Below the pieces are notes generated by a model. That model had not been told where the DNA came from. It saw only the letters and a list, made by a program, of their open reading frames with translations, and made no database searches. From Cellulomonas algicola (lineage in GTDB: Bacteria; Actinomycetota; Actinomycetes; Actinomycetales; Cellulomonadaceae), in NCBI RefSeq assembly GCF_003851725.1, contig NZ_BHYL01000059.1, positions 1-64,000 of the forward strand: 64,000 bases of DNA. Direction: 5' to 3'. Numbering within the stretch: position 1 is the stretch's first letter; the number at the start of each line of letters is the position of its first letter. Below are positions 35,829 through 43,185 of the stretch, in pieces. The translations under genes were made by a program, and so were the position numbers.

Positions 35829-36086
35829 TTATGGGTGCTTCGTGGTTGGCTGCTCGACGAAGAACTCAGCGGGTGTTGTCTCAAGTGCATGCGCGAGCTG
35901 CCACATGGCGTGCAGCGAGAGGTTGCGTCTGCCGTTCTCGACGGCGCCGATGTAGGTGCGGTCGAGTTCGGATGCGTGAGCGAGCCGTTCCTGGCTCAGG
36001 CCGGCCGCATTGCGGATGCCTCTCAGTCGTGCCCCGAATGCGCGTCGTTGCGCGGCTTGCTCGTTCGGATCTGACACGCCGGTGAC
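35829..36086 (-). CDS. XRE family helix-turn-helix regulator
   Basis: The 85-residue protein is a single XRE domain: RRAFGARLRGIRNAAGLSQE, then RLAHASELDRTYIGAVENGR and RNLSLHAMWQLAHALETTPA, ending in a short FFVEQP tail. This compact form is typical of controller proteins of restriction systems and of phage-type repressors. The frame extends upstream to 36143, but that part translates the DNA repeats at 36109-36138 (PSTHSPSTHG), so the GTG at 36086 is preferred. It diverges from the operon starting at 36340 and is the likely regulator of both. Confidence 0.83.
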   Translation of the reverse strand, partial: VTGVSDPNEQAAQRRAFGARLRGIRNAAGLSQERLAHASELDRTYIGAVENGRRNLSLHAMWQLAHALETTPAEFFVEQPTTKHP

Positions 36087-36108
36087 GCTAGGTCCGGGCC
36101 GTCCATGG

Positions 36109-36314
36109 GTCGACGGACTATGAGTCGACGGACGATAAGTCACTGCGCCAGTGTCACACGTTGTATAGACGTTTGTGTCTAGCGCGAGGTCGGGGCGGCG
36201 TCGCGTTGTGGCGTGCGGCGCGGTCGCGGGAGACGTCGTTCGCGCAGAGCGGTGGTGGCGCGGGCGGTAGATGTGCGTACGATCGAGTGTTGACGATCAG
36301 TCGCCGGACTATCA
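36109..36314. promoter_or_regulatory. Three 15-base repeats, probable XRE operator sites
   Basis: GTCGACGGACTATGA (36109-36123) is followed directly by GTCGACGGACGATAA (36124-36138), and GTCGCCGGACTATCA occurs at 36300-36314. The first two lie next to the divergent XRE gene start and the third lies 26 bases before the start at 36340. A TTGACG at 36290 could be a -35 element. The arrangement suits shared repression of both directions. Confidence 0.6.
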
Positions 36315-36339
36315 GTCGCATCGACGTTCGGAGGCCGCC

Positions 36340-36600
36340 ATGGCCATCACCACCCGCAAGCCCGTCCGGCAGCGTTTCGTGCCCACAGGTCGACGTCGAC
36401 GACGCGAAGGCGGTGCCACGACGCCGGCCAGCCTGCGTAGCGGGCTGCAACGTCCCGCCCCCGAGAGGCCGCCACGCTCGACCGCCGGCAGCGTCTCGGT
36501 CGGGTGGCGTGCCAGCGCGGGACGCGCACCCCGGCGCACGACCGGTCAGGCGACGCCACCAGTGCTCCTCTCACCGAGTCCCGGCCAGGGGTCACGGTGA
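36340..36600 (+). CDS. Arg-rich 86-residue leader protein of the unknown operon
   Basis: The ATG at 36340 has a GGAGG site at 36330-36334. The product starts MAITTRKPVRQRFVPTGRRR and remains Arg/Pro/Ser-rich throughout, with no predicted fold. Its stop overlaps the next start (GTGA), so it could serve mainly to couple translation. It may also be a basic nucleic acid-binding protein. I know no relatives. Confidence 0.5.
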   Translation: MAITTRKPVRQRFVPTGRRRRREGGATTPASLRSGLQRPAPERPPRSTAGSVSVGWRASAGRAPRRTTGQATPPVLLSPSPGQGSR

Positions 36601-37319
36601 CCGCGCCGAAGGGCAGCCGCGACCTGCGCCCCGCCGCACGTGCGTTCCTGTCGCCGGAAGCGGCCGTCACGCTGCACGACGCAGCGGCCGAACCCCTCAC
36701 CCTCGAGCACGACACCGTGCAGAACCTGTTCGCCCTAGGGGTTCAGCTGGCAGCGCGTGATCGACGTCGGCGCACCACCAACAAGCCGAGGCTCACCCTC
36801 GAGGGACACGCGCAGTTCCTGGTGGGGCACGTCGACCTCGGACGCAAGCGAGGCCTACGTGCTGTCCGCGACGGTCTTGAACACTGCATCGGCGCCTTCG
36901 CTGGCGAACAGTTGCAGACCGCGACGGCCGAGCCGGACGCGTCACACAGCCCTCACAGGTCCGGCCGCGACCCCGCGTCGACGGACCCGATGCCCGAGCC
37001 TGCTGGCCTTATCGACGGCGGACTGTACGTCGAGAGGTCGCGGGCCGGCGACAACTTCGACGCGATCGTCGACCTCGCCCTCGGTGAAGGCATCGTCGTG
37101 CTCACCCGCCACGGCGCCCCGCAGCTTGTGCTCCTCGCATGGGAGGAGCACTGCCTGCAGCGAGAACGCGACGCTCAGCTGCGTGCGGCGTACTGGTCCG
37201 CTGTCCGCACCGGCGAGCGACCGTCCCAACCGCCGGACCCGACTGCGGCCCCGCCTGGCGCGGGTCCCGCAGCGCCGCAGCCCGACACGGACGAGGTCGG
37301 GAGCGGACATGACCGGTGA
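36597..37319 (+). CDS. Two-domain protein with Phd/YefM-like C-terminal domain, paralogue 1
   Basis: The 240-residue protein has an N-terminal domain shared with the gene at 37752: TVQNLFALGVQLAARD, then an Arg/Lys patch, then FLVGHVDLGRKRGLRAVRDG. The C-terminal domain (about residues 140-195, VERSRAGDNFDAIVDLALGE then GIVVLTRHGAPQLVLLAWEE) looks like a Phd/YefM antitoxin fold. No toxin of the Doc or YoeB type is adjacent. The tail is Pro-rich. The start GTG overlaps the leader stop and its own end overlaps the next gene by 11 bases, so the cluster is one operon. Confidence 0.68.
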   Translation: MTAPKGSRDLRPAARAFLSPEAAVTLHDAAAEPLTLEHDTVQNLFALGVQLAARDRRRRTTNKPRLTLEGHAQFLVGHVDLGRKRGLRAVRDGLEHCIGAFAGEQLQTATAEPDASHSPHRSGRDPASTDPMPEPAGLIDGGLYVERSRAGDNFDAIVDLALGEGIVVLTRHGAPQLVLLAWEEHCLQRERDAQLRAAYWSAVRTGERPSQPPDPTAAPPGAGPAAPQPDTDEVGSGHDR

Positions 37320-37755
37320 CCGCAATAAGGAACCGACGTCCGCCGCGGACGCCCTGGCGTCCCTGTTGGAGATCGATCCGTTCACCAGGGCTGGCGTCTG
37401 GGCGGTCGTCACGGCAAGCGGTGCCGTGCACCTCATCAACAGCACTGACGCCGACTCGGCGGTGACGGTCACTCGCCTCACCGGAGCGCTCGACACCGCA
37501 GATGCAGAGCAGGGCTTCCCGCTCGCGCATCTGCGCCGTGACGGCCACCCCGTGCAAGTCCTCGCGCTCGAGCACCTCACCAGCGACGGGCATCGCGCAG
37601 CGGGCGTCCTGGTCGGGGCCGACCTGCTCATGGCGCTCGAACCGCTCGGACCGAACGCACTGGTGACGTTCCGAGGAACGACGCCGGTGCGGTTGATCCA
37701 CGTCCTTCCGCCCGACGCCAGGTCGAGCATGTCAAAGCCGTCCGGGGGATCGTGA
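37309..37755 (+). CDS. Unknown protein, family shared with the gene at 43186
   Basis: The 148-residue protein starts at an ATG after a GGGAG site and overlaps the previous gene by 11 bases. Its core begins LLEIDPFTRAGVWAVVTASG and continues AVHLINSTDADSAVTVTRL, then a strand-rich half. The gene at 43186-43563 has the same core (LDPFSRSGAWDVVTERGARH) and the same length, so this is a real family with two members in the window. I cannot name it. No catalytic motif, signal or membrane segment is seen. Confidence 0.7.
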   Translation: MTGDRNKEPTSAADALASLLEIDPFTRAGVWAVVTASGAVHLINSTDADSAVTVTRLTGALDTADAEQGFPLAHLRRDGHPVQVLALEHLTSDGHRAAGVLVGADLLMALEPLGPNALVTFRGTTPVRLIHVLPPDARSSMSKPSGGS

Positions 37756-38435
37756 TGCTGACCCGACTGATCCTTCCCGGCGTGACGAGGGTGTGGCTGC
37801 GCCTGCCGGGCGAGGACGAACCAGCAACGATCGCGGCGTCGACGGCGCGAGCACTGTTCGCGCTCGGCGTCGGGCTCGGGCCACGACATGCCGTTCCTCG
37901 GTCCAAACGCGACCTTCCCGAGGTGACGGTCGACGGTCCCGCACGGTTCTTCGTGAGCGGCGTCGAGGTCGGCGAGAAACGAGGTCTGCGCACGATCCGA
38001 GTCGGCCTCGGCCACGTCCTCGACCTGCTCTCGGAGGTCGGCGCGCTGAACGAGGTCAGGCGGCGCGCCTACCCGGTGCCGGGATCGACCGGCCGTGCGT
38101 CCCACCTGGCTGGAGGTGTGGCTGGAGACGTGCCCGCCGAGGAGTTCGTCGACGTGGCCACTGCCCAGCAGCGGTTCGACGACATGATCGCCGCGATCGG
38201 CCAGGGACGTCGAGCTGTCCTCGTCCAGGACGGGACGCCAGTCGCGGTGATGTTGCCGTGGTCGCTTTGGCGCGACATGAACGCTGAACTGGCCTGGGCG
38301 CAGTACGTGCGCTGGGCGACGTGGGGCGAGGACGGCGTGTTCGACGCAGAGACTCACGTCGCTCTCCTGAGGGGTGGCCCGCCCTCGACCGAGGACCTTC
38401 GCGCACACAAGCTGGGCCGGGAGCGTCATGAATGA
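37752..38435 (+). CDS. Two-domain protein with Phd/YefM-like C-terminal domain, paralogue 2
   Basis: This 227-residue protein repeats the layout of the gene at 36597: an N-terminal domain with TARALFALGVGLGPRH and VSGVEVGEKRGLRTIRVGLG, and a C-terminal Phd/YefM-like part with VDVATAQQRFDDMIAAIGQG and RRAVLVQDGTPVAVMLPWSL. Two such proteins in one operon suggest a heterodimer or a duplicated antitoxin-like regulator. The GTG at 37752 overlaps the previous stop by four bases, and an ATG follows immediately. No toxin partner is apparent. Confidence 0.7.
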   Translation: MMLTRLILPGVTRVWLRLPGEDEPATIAASTARALFALGVGLGPRHAVPRSKRDLPEVTVDGPARFFVSGVEVGEKRGLRTIRVGLGHVLDLLSEVGALNEVRRRAYPVPGSTGRASHLAGGVAGDVPAEEFVDVATAQQRFDDMIAAIGQGRRAVLVQDGTPVAVMLPWSLWRDMNAELAWAQYVRWATWGEDGVFDAETHVALLRGGPPSTEDLRAHKLGRERHE

Positions 38436-38964
38436 CGACCACCGCCGGCCCCGGCCGACGCGGCCAACCTCGCCCGAACGCGCTAGCGGTATCCCGGACG
38501 ACGTGGGTTGCGCTCACGAGGTCGCATTCGAGACCGACCAGCGGCTGGCCGACATCCGGGCAGCGATGGCCGCCAGCAAGGCAGAGATCACCGACGCTGC
38601 GAGGCGGCTGGGCGTCGACGCCCGACAGCTGATTCCCGCCGCGCCCTGGGTGATCACCGGCACGGTGGACGACCGTGCCTTCTACATGCGTGAGCGCGGG
38701 GACCAGTACACGATCGTCATCGCGTCCGACGAGGAGCCCACCGTGCAGCCGTGGGGACGCCCTGACGCGCGTGCTATCACGGTACGAACTGGCGACGCCG
38801 ACGACATCTACATCGGAACGCCGCCGGACTACGGCCGAGCGATGGACTTCATCGTCGGAGTGATCCGCCAGCACCTTCGTCGCGCGTCGTGCCCGCACCC
38901 TCACCGGTCCGGCGACCGGTACTGCGCGGCCTGCGGGATCGCGTTCGACGACGCCGATGTCTAG
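38428..38964 (+). CDS. Unknown protein with C-terminal zinc ribbon
   Basis: The 178-residue protein has a helical middle (DQRLADIRAAMAASKAEITD then ARRLGVDARQL), a beta-rich domain (WVITGTVDDRAFYMRERGDQ then YTIVIASDEEP), and a C-terminal ribbon CPHPHRSGDRYCAACG whose three Cys and two His residues could bind zinc. Such short ribbons often mediate nucleic acid or protein contacts. It is the last gene of the operon and overlaps the previous stop by eight bases. I recognise no family. Confidence 0.65.
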   Translation: MNDDHRRPRPTRPTSPERASGIPDDVGCAHEVAFETDQRLADIRAAMAASKAEITDAARRLGVDARQLIPAAPWVITGTVDDRAFYMRERGDQYTIVIASDEEPTVQPWGRPDARAITVRTGDADDIYIGTPPDYGRAMDFIVGVIRQHLRRASCPHPHRSGDRYCAACGIAFDDADV

Positions 38965-39222
38965 GGGAGACTCGGCAGCGCGGTCAGAAGACGTCGTGTG
39001 AAGGACGCCGACGGCAGTCGCGCCGATCTTCGCGTAGACGATGACGACGGCGATCGACCGGGCCGCGAAAGCCGGATCATGTGCACCACCGCACCGGTAC
39101 AGGCTGGGGCGATCGATCGCGAGCTGCTGGGCGCGGCCCTGCAGGTCGGTGTGCGCGTATCGGGTCCTCGCCGGGAGCACGAAGACGTTCGTGAGCATTG
39201 AGGCCGACAGGGAGGCTCCGGG

Positions 39223-39315
39223 AGTGCTTCTCCAGCGGAGTCCTTCTCCAGCGCGAGTGCCGCGCTGGACGCCGCTGAGAACGTCCGCCGCAACGCAGGG
39301 AACGCCGTCCTTTAG
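39223..39315 (+). pseudogene. DUF1508 3' fragment
   Basis: The frame ending at the TAG at 39313-39315 reads ESFSSASAALDAAENVRRNA and GNAVL, almost identical to the end of the intact two-unit DUF1508 protein at 57515-57829 (ESFSSKNAAQDAAENVRRNA then GNAVL). Nothing upstream continues the domain. It is the broken tail of a second copy. Confidence 0.72.
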
Positions 39316-39561
39316 GACTTCGCCCGGGAACGGGGCACTTTGGTCCGCCCCAGCTGGCATCTGCATGCTGGACGGACGGTCTGGCACCGCCGGCCGCTCG
39401 CGGCATGTTGTGCCGACTTGGGAGTTGACGACTCTGGTCGAGACCCTGGGCTCGTCGAACACCTCGGCTCTCCTCGAGAGCCGGCGGCGAGCTGGCGCCT
39501 GCGGCGCACAGCGCCGCCTTGCGCCCGTCGGTTGCGCGACGCCTTTTCACCCGGAAGGCTC

Positions 39562-39873
39562 CTACCGCTTGTCGTACGCAGCTTGCACCTCGGCAGGAAT
39601 ACGCCCTCGGCCCTTGAGCGCGAAGCCGTTCGCCGCAGCCCAAGCGCGCACCGCGGCTGCATCAGACTGGCTGCGCCGCGCAACGGGAGCCGTTCGACTG
39701 CTGGTACGCCGCGCTGCGTTGATGTACGGCTCAAGCGCGCGGAGGAGCCCGTCGCGGTTGGTGTCCGAGAGGTCGATCTCATAGGACGTCGACTGCCAGG
39801 AGAACCGGTAAGTTCGCGCGCCTTCGCTGCCGTCTAGGTCGTCGGTAGTAACCACAAGCTGCTTCTGTGCCAT
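39562..39873 (-). CDS. Lsr2 family nucleoid protein, copy 2
   Basis: The 103-residue protein is a complete Lsr2: MAQKQLVVTTDDLDGSEGAR, then YRFSWQSTSYEIDLSDTNRD, and the C-terminal DNA-binding part ending KGRGRIPAEVQAAYDKR. Arg89-Gly90-Arg91 is the AT-hook-like motif that enters the minor groove. Lsr2 binds AT-rich DNA and represses foreign genes. Compared with copy 1 at 30902 it is the same length and more canonical. The bases just upstream of both starts match for about 15 positions, so they descend from one duplicated locus. Confidence 0.92.
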   Translation of the reverse strand: MAQKQLVVTTDDLDGSEGARTYRFSWQSTSYEIDLSDTNRDGLLRALEPYINAARRTSSRTAPVARRSQSDAAAVRAWAAANGFALKGRGRIPAEVQAAYDKR

Positions 39874-40054
39874 TCGACAAGCATGCAGGAAGAACAGGTC
39901 ACAGTCCGTGAAGCACAAGACTCTCATTATGGCGCGCTGGTGCGGGTCGGTCTCTCGGTGAAGACAGCGACGCTTGCCCGGAGCGCGATGAACGCGGCAG
40001 CGATAACTGTGGCGCGCGACAGACGCCCAGCTACGGAGATCGCCGGCGAGTAAC

Positions 40055-41017
40055 TCAGTGCCTTCGAGTTCTCGTGGGTGCGACAATCGGGCGACTCGCG
40101 AGCGAGCGCAGGCGAGTCACCTTGTGCGGTACCGCTTTGGACTCGGAGTACTCATAGGGCCGGCGTACGAAGGTGTTCACGACCCGCCACATCTCTCGTT
40201 CGGACTCAACATTCGACGGGATGGTCAGGCCGTACGCCTTGGCTACGTCCGCACGCGACAGGTCGATCAGCGCGGTCACGGTCGACGCCCACTCGTCCGT
40301 AGCAAGTACAGCGGATCGGTACCAGACAACGACGAGCGCAGCGGAGCAGGCGACGGTGAGCAGCAACGGGATGGTCAGGCCCGCGCGGAGGGTTGTGGCG
40401 GCCGCGGCGAGTGCGAGCGCGGCCGAACCGTAGAGCGCCGCGACGAAGAAGTCGACGTTGGCTCGTGCGTTGGTCATCGCCGTGACGGAACGTTCGGGCG
40501 CGACGCTGAGAAGGCGATGCCACAAGAGCTGTGAGTCGAGCCGGTAGCGGTCGTTCGCGTACATCTCGAATCGGCGGATCGCGTTGCCGAGCTGCGTGGG
40601 CGCGAACTGTGCCGGCGCCGCGGGGTATCGCGCGGCACGCTCGTACGCGAGGCCGGTGCGCACGCCTCGGTCTGCGGCTGGCGCACCCTCGAACTTGTCG
40701 TTCAGGCGACGCCACCGTCGCCGGTGTGCTTCGACGCGGCTGTCGAAGAGCCATCGGGGCCACAGGAGGTACCCCTCGAGGAGTCGGTACAGCGGAGCCT
40801 GGTTGGCGGCGAGAACCAGTCCGATGACGGCGGCGGCCGCGGCAAGCAGCAGTTGTTGGGTGCTCCATGCCAACGTACCGAAGCGGAGCGCGGCCTCGGG
40901 CGACGCGGCAGGCAGGAGAACGAACGCAGCCACCTCCACTGTGAGGAGCGCCGGCAGGATCCACCCGACGACCAAGCCCCATCCGCCGCCAAGGACCCCT
41001 TTGATCACGTCACCCAC
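40055..41017 (-). CDS. Membrane protein of unknown function
   Basis: The 320-residue protein has an N-terminal hydrophobic pair (GWGLVVGWILPALLTVEVAA and QLLLAAAAAVIGLVLAANQA), a soluble middle rich in Arg and Tyr, a second pair (ALYGSAALALAAAATTL and IPLLLTVACSAALVVVWY), and a cytoplasmic C-terminus. Both termini are therefore predicted to be inside. No enzymatic motif is seen. It follows a 145-residue gene with an 8-base gap and a 68-residue gene before that, so it closes a small operon. Membrane proteins of this plan are common effectors in defence operons, but that role is only a guess here. Confidence 0.7.
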   Translation of the reverse strand: MGDVIKGVLGGGWGLVVGWILPALLTVEVAAFVLLPAASPEAALRFGTLAWSTQQLLLAAAAAVIGLVLAANQAPLYRLLEGYLLWPRWLFDSRVEAHRRRWRRLNDKFEGAPAADRGVRTGLAYERAARYPAAPAQFAPTQLGNAIRRFEMYANDRYRLDSQLLWHRLLSVAPERSVTAMTNARANVDFFVAALYGSAALALAAAATTLRAGLTIPLLLTVACSAALVVVWYRSAVLATDEWASTVTALIDLSRADVAKAYGLTIPSNVESEREMWRVVNTFVRRPYEYSESKAVPHKVTRLRSLASRPIVAPTRTRRH

Positions 41018-41025
41018 GTGCGGTC

Positions 41026-41463
41026 CTACAGGTCGCCGTCGGGGTCGCCCGGCCCGGGCGGGGTCGACATCGCGCCCTCACTGCCAGTTCCTGGCGCGCT
41101 GTCGCCGGTGAAGGTGCCCTCGCCTTGCTCGTACAGCGCGGAGAGCTGCTCGACCAGCCCCGCAGGAATGCGTTCGTGAACCGCGAAAAGGCGCCCCGTG
41201 AGCGTGCCCGAAATCGCCGGCGCAGCGAACTGGGTGCCCGACCACTTGGCGAAGTCCCGCACCCGAGCCCCCTCCACCACCCACATCGCGACTCGCTGAG
41301 ACAGCACATCGCGGACGTTGAGAGCGATCATCGCGGTGTCTGCCGTTATGAAGACCGCCCTTACCTCCGCGATTGGTGCGCCGGTGCGGTCGAGAAGCAC
41401 CGGCCTGTCCTCAGAGCTCACATCTGTCCGGGCGTCGTCGCTCCGTGCTTCCTCGTCGTTCAC
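41026..41463 (-). CDS. Hypothetical protein in the membrane-protein operon
   Basis: The 145-residue protein has a polar N-terminus, a mixed core (APIAEVRAVFITADTAMIAL then NVRDVLSQRVAMWVVEGARV) and a Gly/Pro/Asp-rich tail. No family is recognised, and there is no signal peptide or membrane segment. It overlaps the upstream 68-residue gene by four bases and precedes the membrane protein by eight, so it is translated as part of one operon. Confidence 0.6.
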   Translation of the reverse strand: MNDEEARSDDARTDVSSEDRPVLLDRTGAPIAEVRAVFITADTAMIALNVRDVLSQRVAMWVVEGARVRDFAKWSGTQFAAPAISGTLTGRLFAVHERIPAGLVEQLSALYEQGEGTFTGDSAPGTGSEGAMSTPPGPGDPDGDL

Positions 41464-41666
41464 GATGCGCTCCCCAGGCTCTCGTCGTGCGAGGATCGTT
41501 CGATGTCCTGAATGTACCGAATGACCGGTTCGTAGTGCATGGGCCGACGGGTGAACCGGTACTCCGGAACTTCCTCAGGACCGTCGCCTGCGCCCTGTGT
41601 GATCGCTTCGGCCGACTGGCTGGTCAGCGTCGGCGCACGGGACCCACTCTGCTCGAATCCGCACAC
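41460..41666 (-). CDS. Small hypothetical protein, first gene of the membrane-protein operon
   Basis: The 68-residue frame begins at GTG 41666 and ends overlapping the next start by four bases, which is the main reason to accept it. The C-terminal part RFTRRPMHYEPVIRYIQDIE looks protein-like; the N-terminus is polar and variable. The start could lie further down. I recognise no family. Confidence 0.45.
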   Translation of the reverse strand: MCGFEQSGSRAPTLTSQSAEAITQGAGDGPEEVPEYRFTRRPMHYEPVIRYIQDIERSSHDESLGSAS

Positions 41667-41780
41667 GGTTGGCGGCGATCAGCCGGACCTATCAACGCGC
41701 GTAGCGCGCTCGCCGAGGGCGACTCCCGGACAACCGACTTGTTTGGGAAACCTACGGAGTTCCGCGACGTCCGGCAGGCG

Positions 41781-42251
41781 TCACGACGCGCGCTTGTGCG
41801 CCATCGCCGCAGAGAGGACCTCGAGGACCAGGTCGAGAAGTCCGGATGATGCCCACGTCGAACTCTCAGCATCCCGCTCAATCGCGAAGGCGCGCTGATC
41901 GAGGGCGGCCAACGCGTCGCGGACGCGAGTGGGCTCATCGAACTGGTCGAACCAGCCGTCCTTCGCGACATCATCCAGGACGTCGTCGTCGACCCAGATC
42001 ACGGCTGTGCCACGAGGGACGGGCGGGCGGTACATCGCGGGCAGCTCGACGTCATAGCGGTCACCGACGCCCGGTCGCGCTGCGCACACCCGTCCGAGCG
42101 AGCCCAGCGTGTCGTCGATGGCGGCGGTGAGCAGGGCGTGCACGACGACGTCGATGGAGCGATTCGCGTTCACGCGTACTGCTGCTGCCAGGTGCTCGGC
42201 GTCGCGTGCGAGGTCCTCGAACACATTGGTCCCGCGGCTTGTGTACGACAC
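41781..42251 (-). CDS. Hypothetical protein
   Basis: The 156-residue protein is mostly helical, with FEDLARDAEHLAAAVRVNAN, then VVVHALLTAAIDDTLGSLGR, and a strand pair around GTAVIWVDDDVLDDV. The GTG at 42251 is chosen because GGAGG lies 5 bases upstream. There is no signal or membrane segment, and I know no relatives. It is 114 bases upstream of the 68-residue gene on the same strand and may head the same transcript. Confidence 0.6.
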   Translation of the reverse strand: MSYTSRGTNVFEDLARDAEHLAAAVRVNANRSIDVVVHALLTAAIDDTLGSLGRVCAARPGVGDRYDVELPAMYRPPVPRGTAVIWVDDDVLDDVAKDGWFDQFDEPTRVRDALAALDQRAFAIERDAESSTWASSGLLDLVLEVLSAAMAHKRAS

Positions 42252-42419
42252 GATTACCTCCAAGGGAGAGGGAAACGGGCTCCGGTCGGGGTCCGTACCT
42301 CTAGAGCCACGAACTGCAGGGAGTTCCGGCCGGACCCGCTGCCTTCGGGCGACACGCCCTTATCGGGAGGTGCTCCACACGCTCTGACGAGTCGCGCAGG
42401 TCCGGCTACGGTCCGTGGC

Positions 42420-42920
42420 GTGCCGAGAATCACCCCCGTCTATGCGCTCCTGACGACCACGCTCCTCCTCGCGACGCTAGCCGGATGCGCGACTGACGAC
42501 GCGAACCCGACAGCCCAGTCCAGCGACGACGCCGTTGCTACGGCAACACCGACGACGACCGAGCCGGACACGTTCGAAGGCAGCGTGACCGTGCAGTTCG
42601 TGAGCGACACGTTCGTCTCGGAGTCACCAACTGAAGGATGCGTGTTCCTCGCTCCTGGGGGTCTCCCCGACGGCGGGTGGATCGGCGACCTCGACCAGCT
42701 CGTGGTGCGCGACGCGAACGGGACGATTGTCGCCACGGCCGACGGCAGCGCACCGGCGTTCACTGAGACTCCGGTGAAAACATGCTCCCGGACGTACGAA
42801 CTTGCGGGGCTACCCGGCCAGATGGAGTTCTTCGCGATCACGACCGGGCCGTACACCTCCGAAGAAGTGATCGATGCCGCCGACCTGGCTGGGGGCTACA
42901 CCTGGCAGCTCAACGGCTGA
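42420..42920 (+). CDS. Lipoprotein of unknown function
   Basis: The 166-residue product has a lipoprotein signal (ITPVYALLTTTLLLATLAGC, lipobox LAGC) followed by a Thr/Ala/Asp-rich linker of about 30 residues and a beta-rich domain with two Cys residues (EGCVFLAPGG and VKTCSRTYEL). The start is the GTG at 42420; an in-frame extension upstream has no ribosome site and would spoil the signal. It is alone, on the strand opposite its neighbours. The role is unknown and the envelope location is confident. Confidence 0.75.
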   Translation: MPRITPVYALLTTTLLLATLAGCATDDANPTAQSSDDAVATATPTTTEPDTFEGSVTVQFVSDTFVSESPTEGCVFLAPGGLPDGGWIGDLDQLVVRDANGTIVATADGSAPAFTETPVKTCSRTYELAGLPGQMEFFAITTGPYTSEEVIDAADLAGGYTWQLNG

Positions 42921-43185
42921 CCAGGTCGGGCAACGTCGGCACGTGGGCGGAATCGATCCGCGCCCGGCTGCGGACACAGTCCCTCGTGCTCGCGCGCACG
43001 AAGCGCCCCGCCAGCGGGCCGGAGCAGAGGAGAGACGGCCGCAGGGATCCGCCTCCGGTTTAGCCTGGTGGACGGTTCGGGCAAGCTACCCACATAGGAG
43101 CTCGCACCGTCACGCCGGGACCGGAGCCGATGACGTCTATGTCTCGATCAGGGTTGCGGTCCGGACCGATCCGTTTATCGGGGGC
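42921..43185. other. Intergenic stretch between convergent genes
   Basis: No supported gene is found. The stretch lies between the stops of the lipoprotein gene and the leftward gene at 43186. Confidence 0.35.

Noticed and set aside
36597-38435. A classical toxin-antitoxin module with Phd/YefM
   Set aside because: The antitoxin-like domain is present twice, but no Doc, RelE or YoeB-sized toxin is adjacent, and the neighbours do not resemble toxins, so I do not call it a TA pair.
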